64,000 nt of DNA, from the NCBI RefSeq assembly GCF_000237925.1, contig NC_031496.1, positions 8,471,711 to 8,535,710 on the forward strand, in the 5' to 3' direction. A program made the position numbers and the translations under genes. Shown here piece by piece: positions 24,147 to 35,500 of the stretch; within the stretch, counting starts at the first letter, position 1, and every line of letters begins with the position of its first letter. This DNA comes from Schistosoma mansoni (Eukaryota; Platyhelminthes; Trematoda; Strigeidida; Schistosomatidae). The notes beneath the pieces were generated by a model. It did no database searches and had not been told where the DNA came from. It saw nothing but the letters and a program-made list of their open reading frames with translations.

Positions 24147-24449
24147 AGACGCCACAAGTATTCAGGGTTTGACAACATCTTAACCAGTAACACCTATATT
24201 TGAAACGTGCCAGCTCAGTGAAATCAAAAGTCAGAAGCGAAGAGGTTCGAAGATATATTTGATAAGTTATCAATATATTGGGAATTGACTGATCTAAGCT
24301 GGACAGCGGTTGTAGGAGAAGTTGAGCACAGCATAACCACTCGTGATCTGGTGCGGATGCTTGACCGAGCGCCTTCAGCTAGATGAGTCCATTAAAAGTA
24401 ATATGGTCAGCATCAAATGTCGAACACTTACATAGTTATTGATTTTGGA
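24147..24449. repeat. ~300-bp direct repeat, right copy
   Basis: This is the partner of 21764-22064. On the minus strand the unit runs from near TGTAAGTG (about 24433) to near the sequence read gccacaagta on the plus strand. It is a candidate 5' long terminal repeat of the minus-strand Gypsy fossil. Confidence 0.75.
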
Positions 24450-25034
24450 GATTTATTTAGCGCTACAAGTATTACAAAGTAACTTATCATTGAGCGCTAA
24501 ATGTATAAATTAATTCTTCGTGATACTATATTGTGGTTAAGATATCTCATTTTTACAATCACTAAATGATTAAAAATTCATGTATTCAACAGCGTGTAGT
24601 GATAAGGTTCGTCGAATTAAAAAAGAAACAACATTTAATACACTCAAGGTTTTCAATAATATTTCAATTGAATATAATTTGTAAGAAAACGTATCCTAAA
24701 TTTATTTTTAATCAGATAAATATCAGTAAACCCATATGAATAACAAGCACAAGATTGATTACATAAGAATGAGAGTTCATTTCCCTGTTACGTTTAAATA
24801 ACTAATATAAAACATAGAATATGTTAAAATGATGGTAAAATTAAAATAAGAAATGTAGATGGTTATCGCTTTAATGTTATCCTTTATTCATCCAAAAAGA
24901 AGAGGGTATACATGACAAATGACGCATCAATACTACATTGTAAAACTTGAACATAATCTATGAGAATATCTTTAGATCTATATAATCAATAATTGATGAA
25001 ATCAAAGGTTTATATTGATAAGATTATCAAGTTT
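24450..25034. other. AT-rich, nothing recognised
   Basis: There is no open frame, repeat or RNA gene that I can support between the direct repeat and the hammerhead SINE. Confidence 0.4.
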
Positions 25035-25250
25035 ATACCACTGTAAACAAAGATGGATAGTGGCTAGCAGTGGAATCCAGCTAGACGCGCGTTTCGTCCT
25101 ATTTGGGACTCGTCAGCCGGATGTAAATGCATCTCAGAGTTGATGTTCACTCTGGGACTCGAACAAAGTACCTTTCACTTCAAACGCCATTGAGTTATCC
25201 ACTCGGCCACTGAAGGATCGACAACAGGATGTGAATAAGCTAACGGGTGT
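25035..25250 (-). mobile_element. Sm-alpha-type SINE with hammerhead ribozyme
   Basis: On the minus strand this is a near-complete Sm-alpha-like SINE. A tRNA-like head has A box TGGCCGAGTGG (25209-25199) and B box GTTCGAGTCCC (25164-25154). It is followed by a hammerhead ribozyme (25130-25071) and the tail cactgctagccactatccat. Polymerase III transcription from the internal boxes and self-cleavage of the transcript are known for this schistosome family. The upper end runs to the assembly gap. Confidence 0.9.
25071..25130 (-). ncRNA. Hammerhead ribozyme (Sm-alpha type), minus strand
   Basis: Core read on the minus strand: stem I arm catccggc, then CTGACGAG, stem II GTCC-CAAATA-GGAC, then CGAAAC, the short stem III GCGC, the GTC cleavage triplet and the stem I return strand AGCTGGATTCC. 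All invariant core positions (CUGANGA, GAAA, GUC) are present. Stem I contains one G-T type pair relative to the plus-strand copy at 25474. This should still fold and cleave. Confidence 0.92.
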
Positions 25251-25257
25251 ACAATGG

Positions 25258-25457
25258 NNNNNNNNNNNNNNNNNNNNNNNNNNNNNNNNNNNNNNNNNNN
25301 NNNNNNNNNNNNNNNNNNNNNNNNNNNNNNNNNNNNNNNNNNNNNNNNNNNNNNNNNNNNNNNNNNNNNNNNNNNNNNNNNNNNNNNNNNNNNNNNNNNN
25401 NNNNNNNNNNNNNNNNNNNNNNNNNNNNNNNNNNNNNNNNNNNNNNNNNNNNNNNNN
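25258..25457. other. Assembly gap (200 N)
   Basis: An exact run of 200 unknown bases, probably a scaffold gap of unknown true size. It falls between two inverted copies of the same SINE, which is a likely cause of assembly failure. Confidence 0.98.
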
Positions 25458-25575
25458 AGAACATCAACTTTGTGATGCAGGTACATCCAGCTGATGAGTC
25501 CCAAATAGGACGAAACGCGCGTCTAGCTGGATTCCACTGCTAGCCACTATCCACATCTTTGCTTATCATGCATGT
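25458..25575 (+). mobile_element. Sm-alpha-type SINE, second copy (head in gap)
   Basis: Plus-strand SINE: agaacatcaactttgtgatg leads into a hammerhead and then the same tail (actgctagccactatccaca) as the copy at 25035-25250. Its tRNA-like head is hidden in the gap. The two copies point away from the gap, tail outward. Confidence 0.88.
25474..25536 (+). ncRNA. Hammerhead ribozyme (Sm-alpha type), plus strand
   Basis: The core is intact: catccagCTGATGAG, stem II GTCC-CAAATA-GGAC, CGAAAC, stem III GCGC, cleavage after GTC, and return arm AGCTGGATTCC pairing with the first arm. It matches the well-known Schistosoma hammerhead, including the CAAATA loop involved in loop-bulge contact with stem I. 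Confidence 0.95.
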
Positions 25576-26458
25576 GAATTAAGGCTATATTGAGGCAATG
25601 CGCACAGTATGCACATATGCCAATTAGAGACTGACCAGTTACAGTCCTAACACATCGATGGGAAGATTTAAACAAACAATACTAAATGAATTCAAGTTTA
25701 TACCAGTCAATGATTAATTCATTAGGTTACTAGTAAAGGTCAAGTAACATAGGGCTAGATCTCAATAAGGAATAGAACATTTATCAATCCACTAAAAGTA
25801 CATTGATATTATAAAAGATTTTTTTACAATAATATTTGTTATGGAAAGGTGAGAAAACAGAATTGCGAAACTTCAGGAATAATTTTCGACGTAGTCAGTT
25901 GATATATTTTGTGTATATCTCATTGAACAATTGGTTAATGTTATCCTTATATCATTCTACTTGTAAATACACATTTGATTAGCTAAACGTTGTGAAATAC
26001 TTATTGTTCAGAAATCATGGTTAGTAAACACCAACCCTGTTAATCACTTTTGTTTCAGAAATGTCCCAGTTCTGTTGCCTATTAGGATTTATTATAAAGT
26101 GCTTCATGAATTTTGTTTAATATATGTAGTCACGTGAGTCTCTGAATCTCAAAATAATACGAAGCATACAAAGTACTTCATTAGACTTTCTGATTAATGG
26201 TTCAGAAACGGGTGACTATTGTATAGCACGACCAATTTTAGGAGCATGCAGAAAGTGACTTAGTGTCATTAGCGCAGACTGAAGTTTACAACAATCGGTT
26301 AAGTCATCAAAAAAACCGACCTGTAGAATATTCGGTTCGTATTTTTATTTAGAATCGAACAAATCTGTTAGAGATTTACTTTTAGAATGAGTATATCTTC
26401 CAAACAAGGATTAAGAAAAATGCCCATCATCACTAAATGAACAAGATGATAATATACC
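25576..26458. other. Intergenic, nothing recognised
   Basis: This is AT-rich sequence between the SINE and the Penelope-like fragment. No gene or RNA was seen. Confidence 0.4.
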
Positions 26459-27180
26459 TTATGCTTTGTCCTTCTTATGCTGAATACCAGTCAGACGATC
26501 AAGATAAACTGTGGGTGATAAAGTTCTATTATTGCTGTGATACATTTGATTAACCTTTTTTGGTGAATATATTAAAAGCTGGGAAATTTCTCCAAAACAT
26601 ATAAATGAGTAATCTTTAGTTCTAATAAAACTATTCCTCCGGTCATTTGAATCTAGATTGACCATGATAATAACGAATGACTGATATTGGTTAGAGAACT
26701 GTTGAAGAATAGCCAACACTTTTTGATCGAGTTTTGTTCTCCGAGCTGGATGGTTTGATCGTGTGGCTTTCGTCGTTCTTCTGAACGACATCACAATCAA
26801 AAACCTCGGGTAGAAGTGGTGTTCGAATTTCTCCACATGCAGTTCACAGCTTGTCCTGTACACTTTGATGTTGGTTGGTCCTTGTTGATCTTAAATCTGT
26901 CATTGGTTTGATTGTATCTCCCACTGGTTTGACTTGTGGTCCTATGTTTGTGAATAATTCTTCTGATCGAATGAGCAATAGATTGATTTAATGTGCTTGT
27001 ATATTGCTGATTGACCTCAGTATCAAGCTTCTGAAAATTCTCTGGTGTTTTCGGAATTGCCTCTATCCGAATTCTCCACATTTTTCCAGTCGAATGTGTG
27101 TCCACAGTTGTCCACGTGCATTGATATAAGTGAAGACATATCATGATGTTTGACTGCTAATTGATGTTCGTGCAAGGACA
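26459..27180 (-). mobile_element. Penelope-like element, 3' fragment
   Basis: The minus strand encodes HEHQLAVKHHDMSSLISMHV and CGHTFDWKNVENSD-like sequence near 27150-27050. This is the part after the GIY-YIG motif of the endonuclease in Penelope-like elements, followed by the same 3' sequence as the copy at 52850-53870. Reverse transcriptase is absent. It is a short, old fragment. Confidence 0.65.
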
Positions 27181-27189
27181 AAAATTAAA

Positions 27190-27510
27190 TCAATGGAAGA
27201 TACAACCAAAACAAAGAAGTAAACAATGACAGATTTAAGATCAACAAGGACCAACCAACATCAAGGTGTACGGGACAAGCTGTGAACTGCATGTGGAGAA
27301 ATTCGAACACCACTTCTACCCGAGGTTTTTGATTATGATGTCGTTCAGAAGGACGACGAAAGCCACACGATCAAACCATCCAGCTCAGAGAACAAGATTC
27401 CATCAAAATCATCCATCTGAGCTACAAATTTTCTCCACAATCTCACTGATCAACACTTTACAGCTATTTAAACCCAACTTAAGATCACTACATTCGAGTG
27501 TACACTGACA
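27190..27510 (+). repeat. Inverted copy of the Penelope-like 3' end
   Basis: About 220 bases (27196-27415) are the inverse of 26720-26945. Shared blocks include gatcaacaaggaccaaccaa and tcgaacaccacttctacccg. It continues into a tail (tttaaacccaacttaagatc) not present in the first copy. The two copies form inverted arms around about 250 bases. Confidence 0.75.
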
Positions 27511-28857
27511 ATTCTACATACGATTGAACCTGGGAATTTCTAGACTCATAATTAGTACCATGATACTCATTACTAAGAAGAACCGTTTGTCATTTAATAC
27601 CACTTTTAATAACTGTGTACAATAATTGTTTAGATGGGTGATATGTAAAGATCAGTTTGATTCGAAGACAGATTTCATCATGAAACGATGTCCACATGAT
27701 AGTCATGTTCAATACATATGAATCTCTAGAATCCATTTAATTATTCAAGTCTTGTAATTTCCTTTAAGACATGAAGTTCATGATAACTGTATTATTCTTT
27801 AAAGTTAGATTTTCAGTAGTTTCCTACTTCACGAAACAGTCCCACTGAAATTGAAGTCTTTATGCAAGTTTGGGATAACTCTGTTTTAGAATATGATTAA
27901 TTATACAGATTCTAGATAATGGGATTATCGTTTATGTCTTCGATTTCAGATCTTCTTAATGGGTTAATACACAACAAACATGAACAGAATCTGAGACTAA
28001 CTCAAGTTTCGACAGACTTGTAAAATCTGGATAATCTTATAACTCTGTTTCGGTTGAATTGAAGTCTGTGTAAATTCAGTCGTTTGTTTTGAAAGCTTAC
28101 AACATGCTATCACCTGAATAAATATTCATTACCTTCATGGATGTTTTGTCAATATTCGAAAAAATAACAAGATAGGTGTAGTGATCAAATCTTGACGATC
28201 ATTACTTCAATCACAATTCCAAAGCAAGTGAGTTGATGAAAAAGATTTAGTGTTTGAATATTACAAATTAATTTTGATGAAGAAAACTTTGTTTACATTA
28301 TGACGACAGGTACCTTGTTTATAAACCCAGTAGCTTTTAGGGTGGTGTTAAATAACAATGAATTACACGAAAATTGAAAACACACCTATTGTGCTTTCCA
28401 TTTCCAATAGTCTATTTGTGACAAAAGTTACTGGAACATTTAGGTAGCTAAAGAAACACATCTATCACTAGATGGTACTATTCATAAGAAATAAGTACAG
28501 ATTTCCTCATTATTAACTACTAGTAACTGATAATTGCATTAAATAAGTTGGGCATCCCCAAAGTTCATATTAGAAATCATACAGGTTAGGTAAGATAGTC
28601 CAAACTAAAGAACACAATTTCCGGGTACAATCCAATTAATCGATAGTCTACGTGAGTAAAAACATTACTCAGTTCAGACCTAAAATATTGATTTTGAAAA
28701 TAACCGTTGGAACTAGTCAAATGAGGTCAGTTGCCACGAGAAAGTATTAAACTCATTTTGAATAAAATCCACTCGATCTTCACACCAGACATTTTATAGC
28801 GTCTAGGTAAGGTAATTTTAACATTTACTGACATCCTAGATTTACAATCAAGGACTG
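27511..28857. other. Intergenic, nothing recognised
   Basis: This is AT-rich sequence without a supported gene. Confidence 0.4.
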
Positions 28858-29330
28858 AAATCCTTTTACGATCATCACAGAGGAGTCGCTTTGATTATAT
28901 GGCTTCGAAAGTATTAAAAGCGATAATCACCGGACGTTTATCTAGAGTTTGTAAAAAAAACTCTGGATAACCACGCTAGTTCCCGGATGTGGATAAATCG
29001 ACCAAATACTTATTTGTCAGGTTTTAAGACATAAGAATCCTCATCAAAGCCCGACAATGGTGGTGGTGGTTGTATCCGAACCCACTCATCGGCAGGTTGT
29101 TATAGTGTATGTAATTAAAAGACGTACTGAGTACATAGACCTTGTGGTTAGTTACTCGAAAACCTTACCGAGAACTGTCTATCTCGAGCGATGTTCATTA
29201 GGATTAGCGGCTATACTTTTATTTTTCAGTTACTTCAAACGCGTCCTACCGGAAATTTTATTTTCTCCGTCTAACTCTTCAGGTAAAGGTCTTTTTTGAA
29301 AATCCACTAATCGAGATGTAGTACGTAGAT
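28858..29330 (+). mobile_element. Decayed RTE-like LINE scrap (reverse transcriptase)
   Basis: With frame changes, the plus strand reads YDHHRGVALI, then ASKVLKAIITGRLSRV, then FPDVDKSTKYLFVRF and PTMVVVVVS. These line up in order with [36 protein letters not shown] and [13 protein letters not shown] of the RTE reverse transcriptase. Similarity fades beyond 29150. This is an old fragment. Confidence 0.6.
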
Positions 29331-29997
29331 GACAGTCATAATCAATGATGCTGAACAAAGCAGTTTCAGTCAACCAGAGTAAAAATTCAGGTATGTTCAT
29401 GATATATGTAAAATGTTAACGCATGAACAGTTTATGTCATCGCACATACTGATAAAAATTGAAGGAATCAGGACCGTCGACCACGTTGCCTCGGAACCAA
29501 GGAAGGACACTTCCTATTACCAACTTGCCCCATCTGTTTTTTAGACGAGATGACTGTCTACCAACCAAAGGACGAGAATTTTACGTAACAGTTTGATTTG
29601 CTTTATCTTATGAATGTAAAATGTAGTCTTCAGAAGCAAACGGCATTCCTAGGTTACTATTATTCGACTATGGGGGTCTTTAAAGCACTGTTCGTAAACA
29701 ATGGAACTAAAGTAGTACTGGTGATGATAGATAAACAGCACTGGGTTTAAGATTGTAAATTTCCACTGACTAAGATGGCCGGGACGTGTACTATGCATGT
29801 CAAACTACTGCTAGCTCGTATATTGTTTAAGTAGGTAGTACGAAGATTAACAGTTCAGTCAAACCAAAACGTGGAATCAGTTAATACATTGACTGTTGGT
29901 TTAAGCAGTATTGGTAGATACACACTGCCTGGTGGTTTGGGCGACAACCATGACTAGTGATAAGAGACGTGGAGGGGAATGGTTCAAAAATAATCAC

Positions 29998-30056
29998 CAT
30001 AGCGCAGAGGTAGTACTCAGTCTTTGTATTCCTACAGGTCTCAAATCCTAGCATTC
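29998..30056 (+). repeat. tRNA-like sequence with A and B boxes
   Basis: TAGCGCAGAGGTAG (A box) is followed about 25 bases later by AGGTCTCAAATCC (B box). The middle (CTCAGTC) resembles the anticodon-arm region of an elongator tRNA-Met. The flanks do not form an acceptor stem, so it is more likely a tRNA relic or a SINE head than a working tRNA gene. Confidence 0.4.
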
Positions 30057-30059
30057 TTT

Positions 30060-31892
30060 TTCATCTAGCCTTCTCGAACCCTGTTATCGATATTTGGCCT
30101 TTTTACACTATCATTAGTAGTACGATTATTTCGATTGATTTAGTACTAATCTTATTAACCTCCTCTTCGAAAGCTGCTGTAATATATTAATTTAGGCAAA
30201 CGCACATATGTTCCAGGCTCGTTGATCATGACTGACTCATTTTTTCTGGTTTCATAGTCCCTTTATTGCTGAATTTAAACAAACACGGAAAAGTGCCATA
30301 ATAATGGAACATGTTTCACAAATGTTTGTATAGAACCATGGGGAATAATTCACCCCAAAAACGAATAAATAAGTGTTACATGCGTTACACATAAACATAA
30401 GTTTAAATAAAGTCAAACATTTGACGAAGAGATGTAATTCGATGAAAAGCAAATACTGGATTCATTACTTAACTAAATGAACCAGATGCCTTTCACCATA
30501 CTTGCGTTTTATTTTTTTTATTTAGGGTAGGAATTTCAATTCAATTCCACGTATAACATATTTGGAAATACACAAAATCATCAGTAATGACATAATTTGA
30601 AAATGTATACATTGTTAACATAAAATTGAATAGATCGCATAGACGTATAAAAAAGTACAACTACACAGTGAAATTTCGATTTTTTTTCTCTCGTTTCATT
30701 GAATACAATAAGGATACTAAAACAACAACAATAAATTTTTGTAGTCATATAATTAATTGATCGCTCCACAGAAAGGTAAGAACATTAAAAATTGAATGTG
30801 ACTAAAATCAGCTGATTAAGACTACATATATTAAAAAAAACCCACATCGATAATGAGGCTAACAAATCATATGAAAGATATAAAATGAGCAACGACTATA
30901 AAGCATGTTTTTGCCAATAATAATTATACCATTATCTAAGAATAAGTCTTAAAAAACTTGACCACATATATTGGTACCTTAAAATTGAAAATCCTAATTT
31001 GCTATTTTAAAAAAATACCCACAATAATAATTATGACTACTAATACATATAAAATAAATAATATAGATTAAAAAGAAAACTACAGAAGGAAAAGACATTA
31101 CAAAAAAGGGACATGTTTCTGCTTTAATACAGAAGAATTTAGAGATGACCAATGAAAAAAAAAAAGAAAATCACGTTAACACTTTACGAATACCGAATAA
31201 TTTAATTCACCTTCCGAAATAATTATATAAGGAATAAAATACATACGAAAGACAATTATATAAATATACGTAGTACGAAGAATTAATTAGAGTACTAATG
31301 GTAGTGACTAATTAGAACGACGAATAAGATTTGTACAAACAAAGCACGTACATGTTTCTGCACATTGGATAGATGGGAAATATGGAACAAAATTGTCAAA
31401 TGATAATTGAGGATAGGCATCAGCGACACTCAAAAATGCACTGCATTAAAACAGATAAAAAAAAGCTTATGGGTAAGAAAAGTTGAAAGATAAAATAGAT
31501 ACTTTATTACAATCGAAATTCGGAAGCGAAATGACAGCATATATTTTGATCTAAAAATTATTAGCAGGTAATAAACCTATTTAACGGCATAACAAAACAA
31601 ATATAGTGTATAGGATATTCTCTTTTATGTATTACGTTAAAGGTGTTGAAAAAACCAATATTTTAGATCGAAGTAAAGTGTGCAGTTTATGTAATTAATG
31701 TCAGAGTGCAGAAACCATAGTGATTGAGCTTTAATAGAAATAGGATATACCTTTTTTGGTATACGTTTTGCCAATCAGCTACATCTTAAATTGTTAACAG
31801 AGATGAAATCTCGCAATTTTATGGTAGATGCATTTTAATGCACAGTGGAAAAACAGTCCCATGACGTTTTTTTACCTTTCAATGTCAAATCC
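30060..31892. other. Very AT-rich intergenic stretch
   Basis: Long A and T runs and short frames only. Nothing was recognised. It lies downstream of the cyclin gene's last exon on the minus strand and may include its 3' UTR further out. Confidence 0.4.
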
Positions 31893-32010
31893 AAATTTCA
31901 CTAGAATTATGAACTGATCAATGTAAAACTACCATTGAAAACCTATAAACACTCAACGGACGTTTTCAATGGTAGTCTAACATTGATCAGTCCATGATTT
32001 CAATGAAACT
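31893..32010. repeat. Hairpin-forming inverted repeat
   Basis: Arms of about 47 bases (31895-31942 and 31962-32008) are about 85% complementary around a 19-base loop. The inner 15 bases (ctaccattgaaaac and its complement) match perfectly. It has no coding content. It could be a small MITE-like element or a transcribed hairpin. Confidence 0.75.
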
Positions 32011-32319
32011 CAGTAACTAATTACTGCAGTCGAATTGTGGGCTCACTTTGAACTCATTAGATGACATATGATAGTGTGCTTGTATCCGTAATATGAATCA
32101 GAACTACCATTAGTTTTATGGTGAAGCTCGCTAAGCTATTAGGCTATATGTTAAGCTTCTATATTTAATAATTGTGGAGCAGTGGTTAGGGGTTAAAGTA
32201 TTTAACATTCAACCAACTGTTTACTTACTACGTCGTAGTTAAGTAACCTCTAAAAACAGTAAATTAATGCGACCACCCTACAGTAAAAACAGAACTTTAT
32301 TACACTTAAATCTCTATAC

Positions 32320-32450
32320 TTCGTGATCGACCAACAAAATCATCCACCTGAGTTAGAAATTTTCTCAATTGAATCTCAAACAACACTTTTTCTAAACAAT
32401 CTAACAGGCCTCTCTATATAAACCAGGTTTAAACTAATGAACTTCAATTA
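32320..32450 (+). repeat. Penelope-like tail scrap
   Basis: Cgaccaacaaaatcatccac and the following tctcaattgaatctcaaaca parallel the end of the copy at 27400-27450 and end in a similar tataaaccaggtttaaacta tail. It is a short relic, about 100 bases before the last cyclin exon. Confidence 0.45.
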
Positions 32451-32519
32451 AAAAACTCAAACCTCGAAAATAATTGTTAGATAACTTAGAACTATGTACT
32501 ATACTTGGAAAATATTAAT

Positions 32520-35500
32520 TTACCTTGAACAATATTTAGTAACAGACTGGCGACGCAAATAATGGCCCCCGGGTGATACACAACGTGAGTTCTGCTGATT
32601 AGATGGATCTTCCACATCAACGTCGATCATGTGAACATTTGCATCGTTGTTTTGTTTTACACTTAAATTTGTAGGCTGATCAGATGTAATGGCATTGGCA
32701 ACAGCCAAATGCCCACCACGAGCAACTTCAGCTATTAATCTTAAAGCTATTGCATGGTAGCGTAAAGCTAGCGGGATTAAATTAGCTTCTTTATAACCTG
32801 TTATATGCTCCAAAATTGGAGGCCACAGTGGTTGACGTTGTTCTTCCTCTAATCGCAGTGCTTCGAGATCGGATTTAACTGAAGGATCTAAACCATCAAA
32901 CATATGGCTTTCAGAGAAAGAATCAATTACAGAGGTTGATATATGATGGTTATGACCACTCGGAGTGGAATGAGGTGCCCGTACAAGTGTTGAAAAATTG
33001 GTATATTTTCCTTCATTGGATGACTCATCAGAATTATCACTAAAGGGAAGAAAAGAGTTCATAAACAGAAATTGTAATAAGCAAATATTACACAACCAGA
33101 GTATGTATCATTTGACCCAGTTACAGATAATCAATGAAGTAAACAACTTAGAATCTATACTCAAAATATTACGAAAAAACTTATTGAAATCTGTTAAACA
33201 TCATAGAGATACATAAAATTATTGAGATTTTTACATTGATGCCCAAAATGATTCCCATCAATGAAACACTTGGAAACCTTTTTAGATTTAAATTCCGTCA
33301 CATAAATAAAAAAAATAAGGTTGTCTTTTCTGTACAGAAATCAAAATGCTTTCCTACATAAGATAAAAGAGAAAAACATTCGAAGTTTTTCTTGTGGTAT
33401 TTACCATATATAATGGAAGTAAGAATGAATGAATAAAGTATTATTAAATTTCAAGATTATGATGGTACTCTTTAGACAGGCAATAAAGGAATTACTCGAA
33501 TTATAATTAGCCACATACATTATATTGATTCAAATGAATACGTCTATCCGTGTAGTTCTGGAATATTCATTTGTTTTTATCTTACTGCTAACTGCCCAAT
33601 ATATTCATCTATGAACACAATTTCTGTTAAATCCTATGTGTGTATATATGTATATGTATACATAGTGTAACAACTTGAGTCACTGCACATTTTGTGTGTC
33701 CCATGATGTATGTGACTAACTGGTATAAGCGTTCGTAGGAAGGAATGATTGAAAAATGTTCAATGTAATTATCACTGGTACCCATTCCCAAACAACTAAG
33801 TACTGGATAACGTCCTTAAAAAGATGCCAAAAACCTGCATACAATACAACACCAAACTGAAAGAAACAGTCAATAAAAATCTTAGGTGACAAAATCTAAT
33901 TTAAAAAAGATGGAGAACTACAGCAGCGATTTCTACCAGTTAGTATTAACAATTTCTAAACATTTCTGGTTGCATATCAAGACTAGGAAAAGGTACGACT
34001 TCGGAACCAACAACGTAACGCACAATTTCCGCAACTGCCACACATATTCCCGGTAGGTGAAGCTGCAGTTTACTCTCATCATGCTGATGTGAAGATTGGT
34101 AATTTGAATCAATAAACATTTGGGTTAGGTTTCAAGTTGTTTACGCCTTCTGATATGCCTAAATGGTATACTAGCAAACTGTATTTGAGTGGCCGAATAT
34201 TTTTTACAAATGATAACCACAATGAATCGCCGGTGGTTGATTGTCACCTGAGATAATGAATACTTCAAGAAAAGTAGAAAATGTACAATACCCACTTATG
34301 GCGTTGAACTGTATTCAATAGAATAACGGTAACTATGTCCGTCAAAAAAGTGTATACGCTAATTCTATGATACATCGATCAATTGCGTATCGTTATTTTG
34401 TAAGTGTGCGAACCACGAATAAATTCAACTTATCATTGACTAATGATGTACTAAGGCATAATATCCCTTAGCTTGACTTACAGAATGAGTACATAGCACT
34501 TAACAGACAAAAACGAGAAACATATCCTTAAATGATATAAAAAGAATGGTACTAACGTTTTATTGCTAACCATCCTTTTTTCTCCAATAATTATTTGAGT
34601 AACCAAGTTATTTTCGTCTCCTAAAAATCTTAAAGTTATAGAGCGCTTAAGTAGTGTCTCATATCAAGACTGGATTAGTTCTTAACTCTTACCTTTGGAG
34701 ATATGTCCCTAACACCTTTTGATGAACTTCAAATAATAATAGATTGCTTGAGAATAGGTCGCATTACCAAGTGCAATTAGAAAAATAGTTAACCTAATTA
34801 AAGATGATAATATTCTTTGAAAATGCAGAAAAGTATCTACACTATTGTAGGAGTAGATATGTGGTATTTACTACATTAAAACAAACACTATACTGACTCA
34901 CCAGGTTGTAGACAAACTATATGAAGTCTTTTCCGTGAATTTAGGCTGGAAACATTCAAAGTCACATGAATTAGTAGCAGATAGATCGTAAGTGGATCTT
35001 GATAAATCTGTATTGGCTGTAACAATTTGGTTTAATCTTGATCGTGCATTATCCTTGTTGTTGGTTATCTTGGACTTCTGATTTCGACAATGTGTATAAT
35101 ATGCTTGAGCTAAAGGATTGTTTTGTATCAAGTGCCTAAGTTGATGTACATCAGCTCTGCGTGTCCAATCAGCATAAGCCGGATTACGAAGAACAACTCG
35201 AGCAAGCCACAAAACAGCTGCAGCTTTGCGTGATTCACGTTTCAAACTAATAGTATGGCTGTGCATACCAGCCTCTAAAAGAAATCGTGATGTGAATTGA
35301 ACTGGCCCACTATGTGCATCTAAAACCTAGACAATATCAAAGAGAGATTATGCTCTTAATAATAGAGTAATGCATAAAATTTCATTTAATAGACAATTGT
35401 AAATGCATGCAGTTGAATTGGAATAATGAGTATATCTGTATTTACTTATTTTTATTCATTTATGAAACATTAATTACAACTGCGTAACAATCTATGGAAA

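Noticed and set aside
25175-25543. Several open frames across 25175-25543
   Set aside because: They run through 200 unknown bases and have no real sequence; the flanks are SINE.
29057-29299. 80-codon frame starting with a Val run
   Set aside because: Part of the decayed LINE scrap at 28858-29330; the Val run derives from a GTG repeat.
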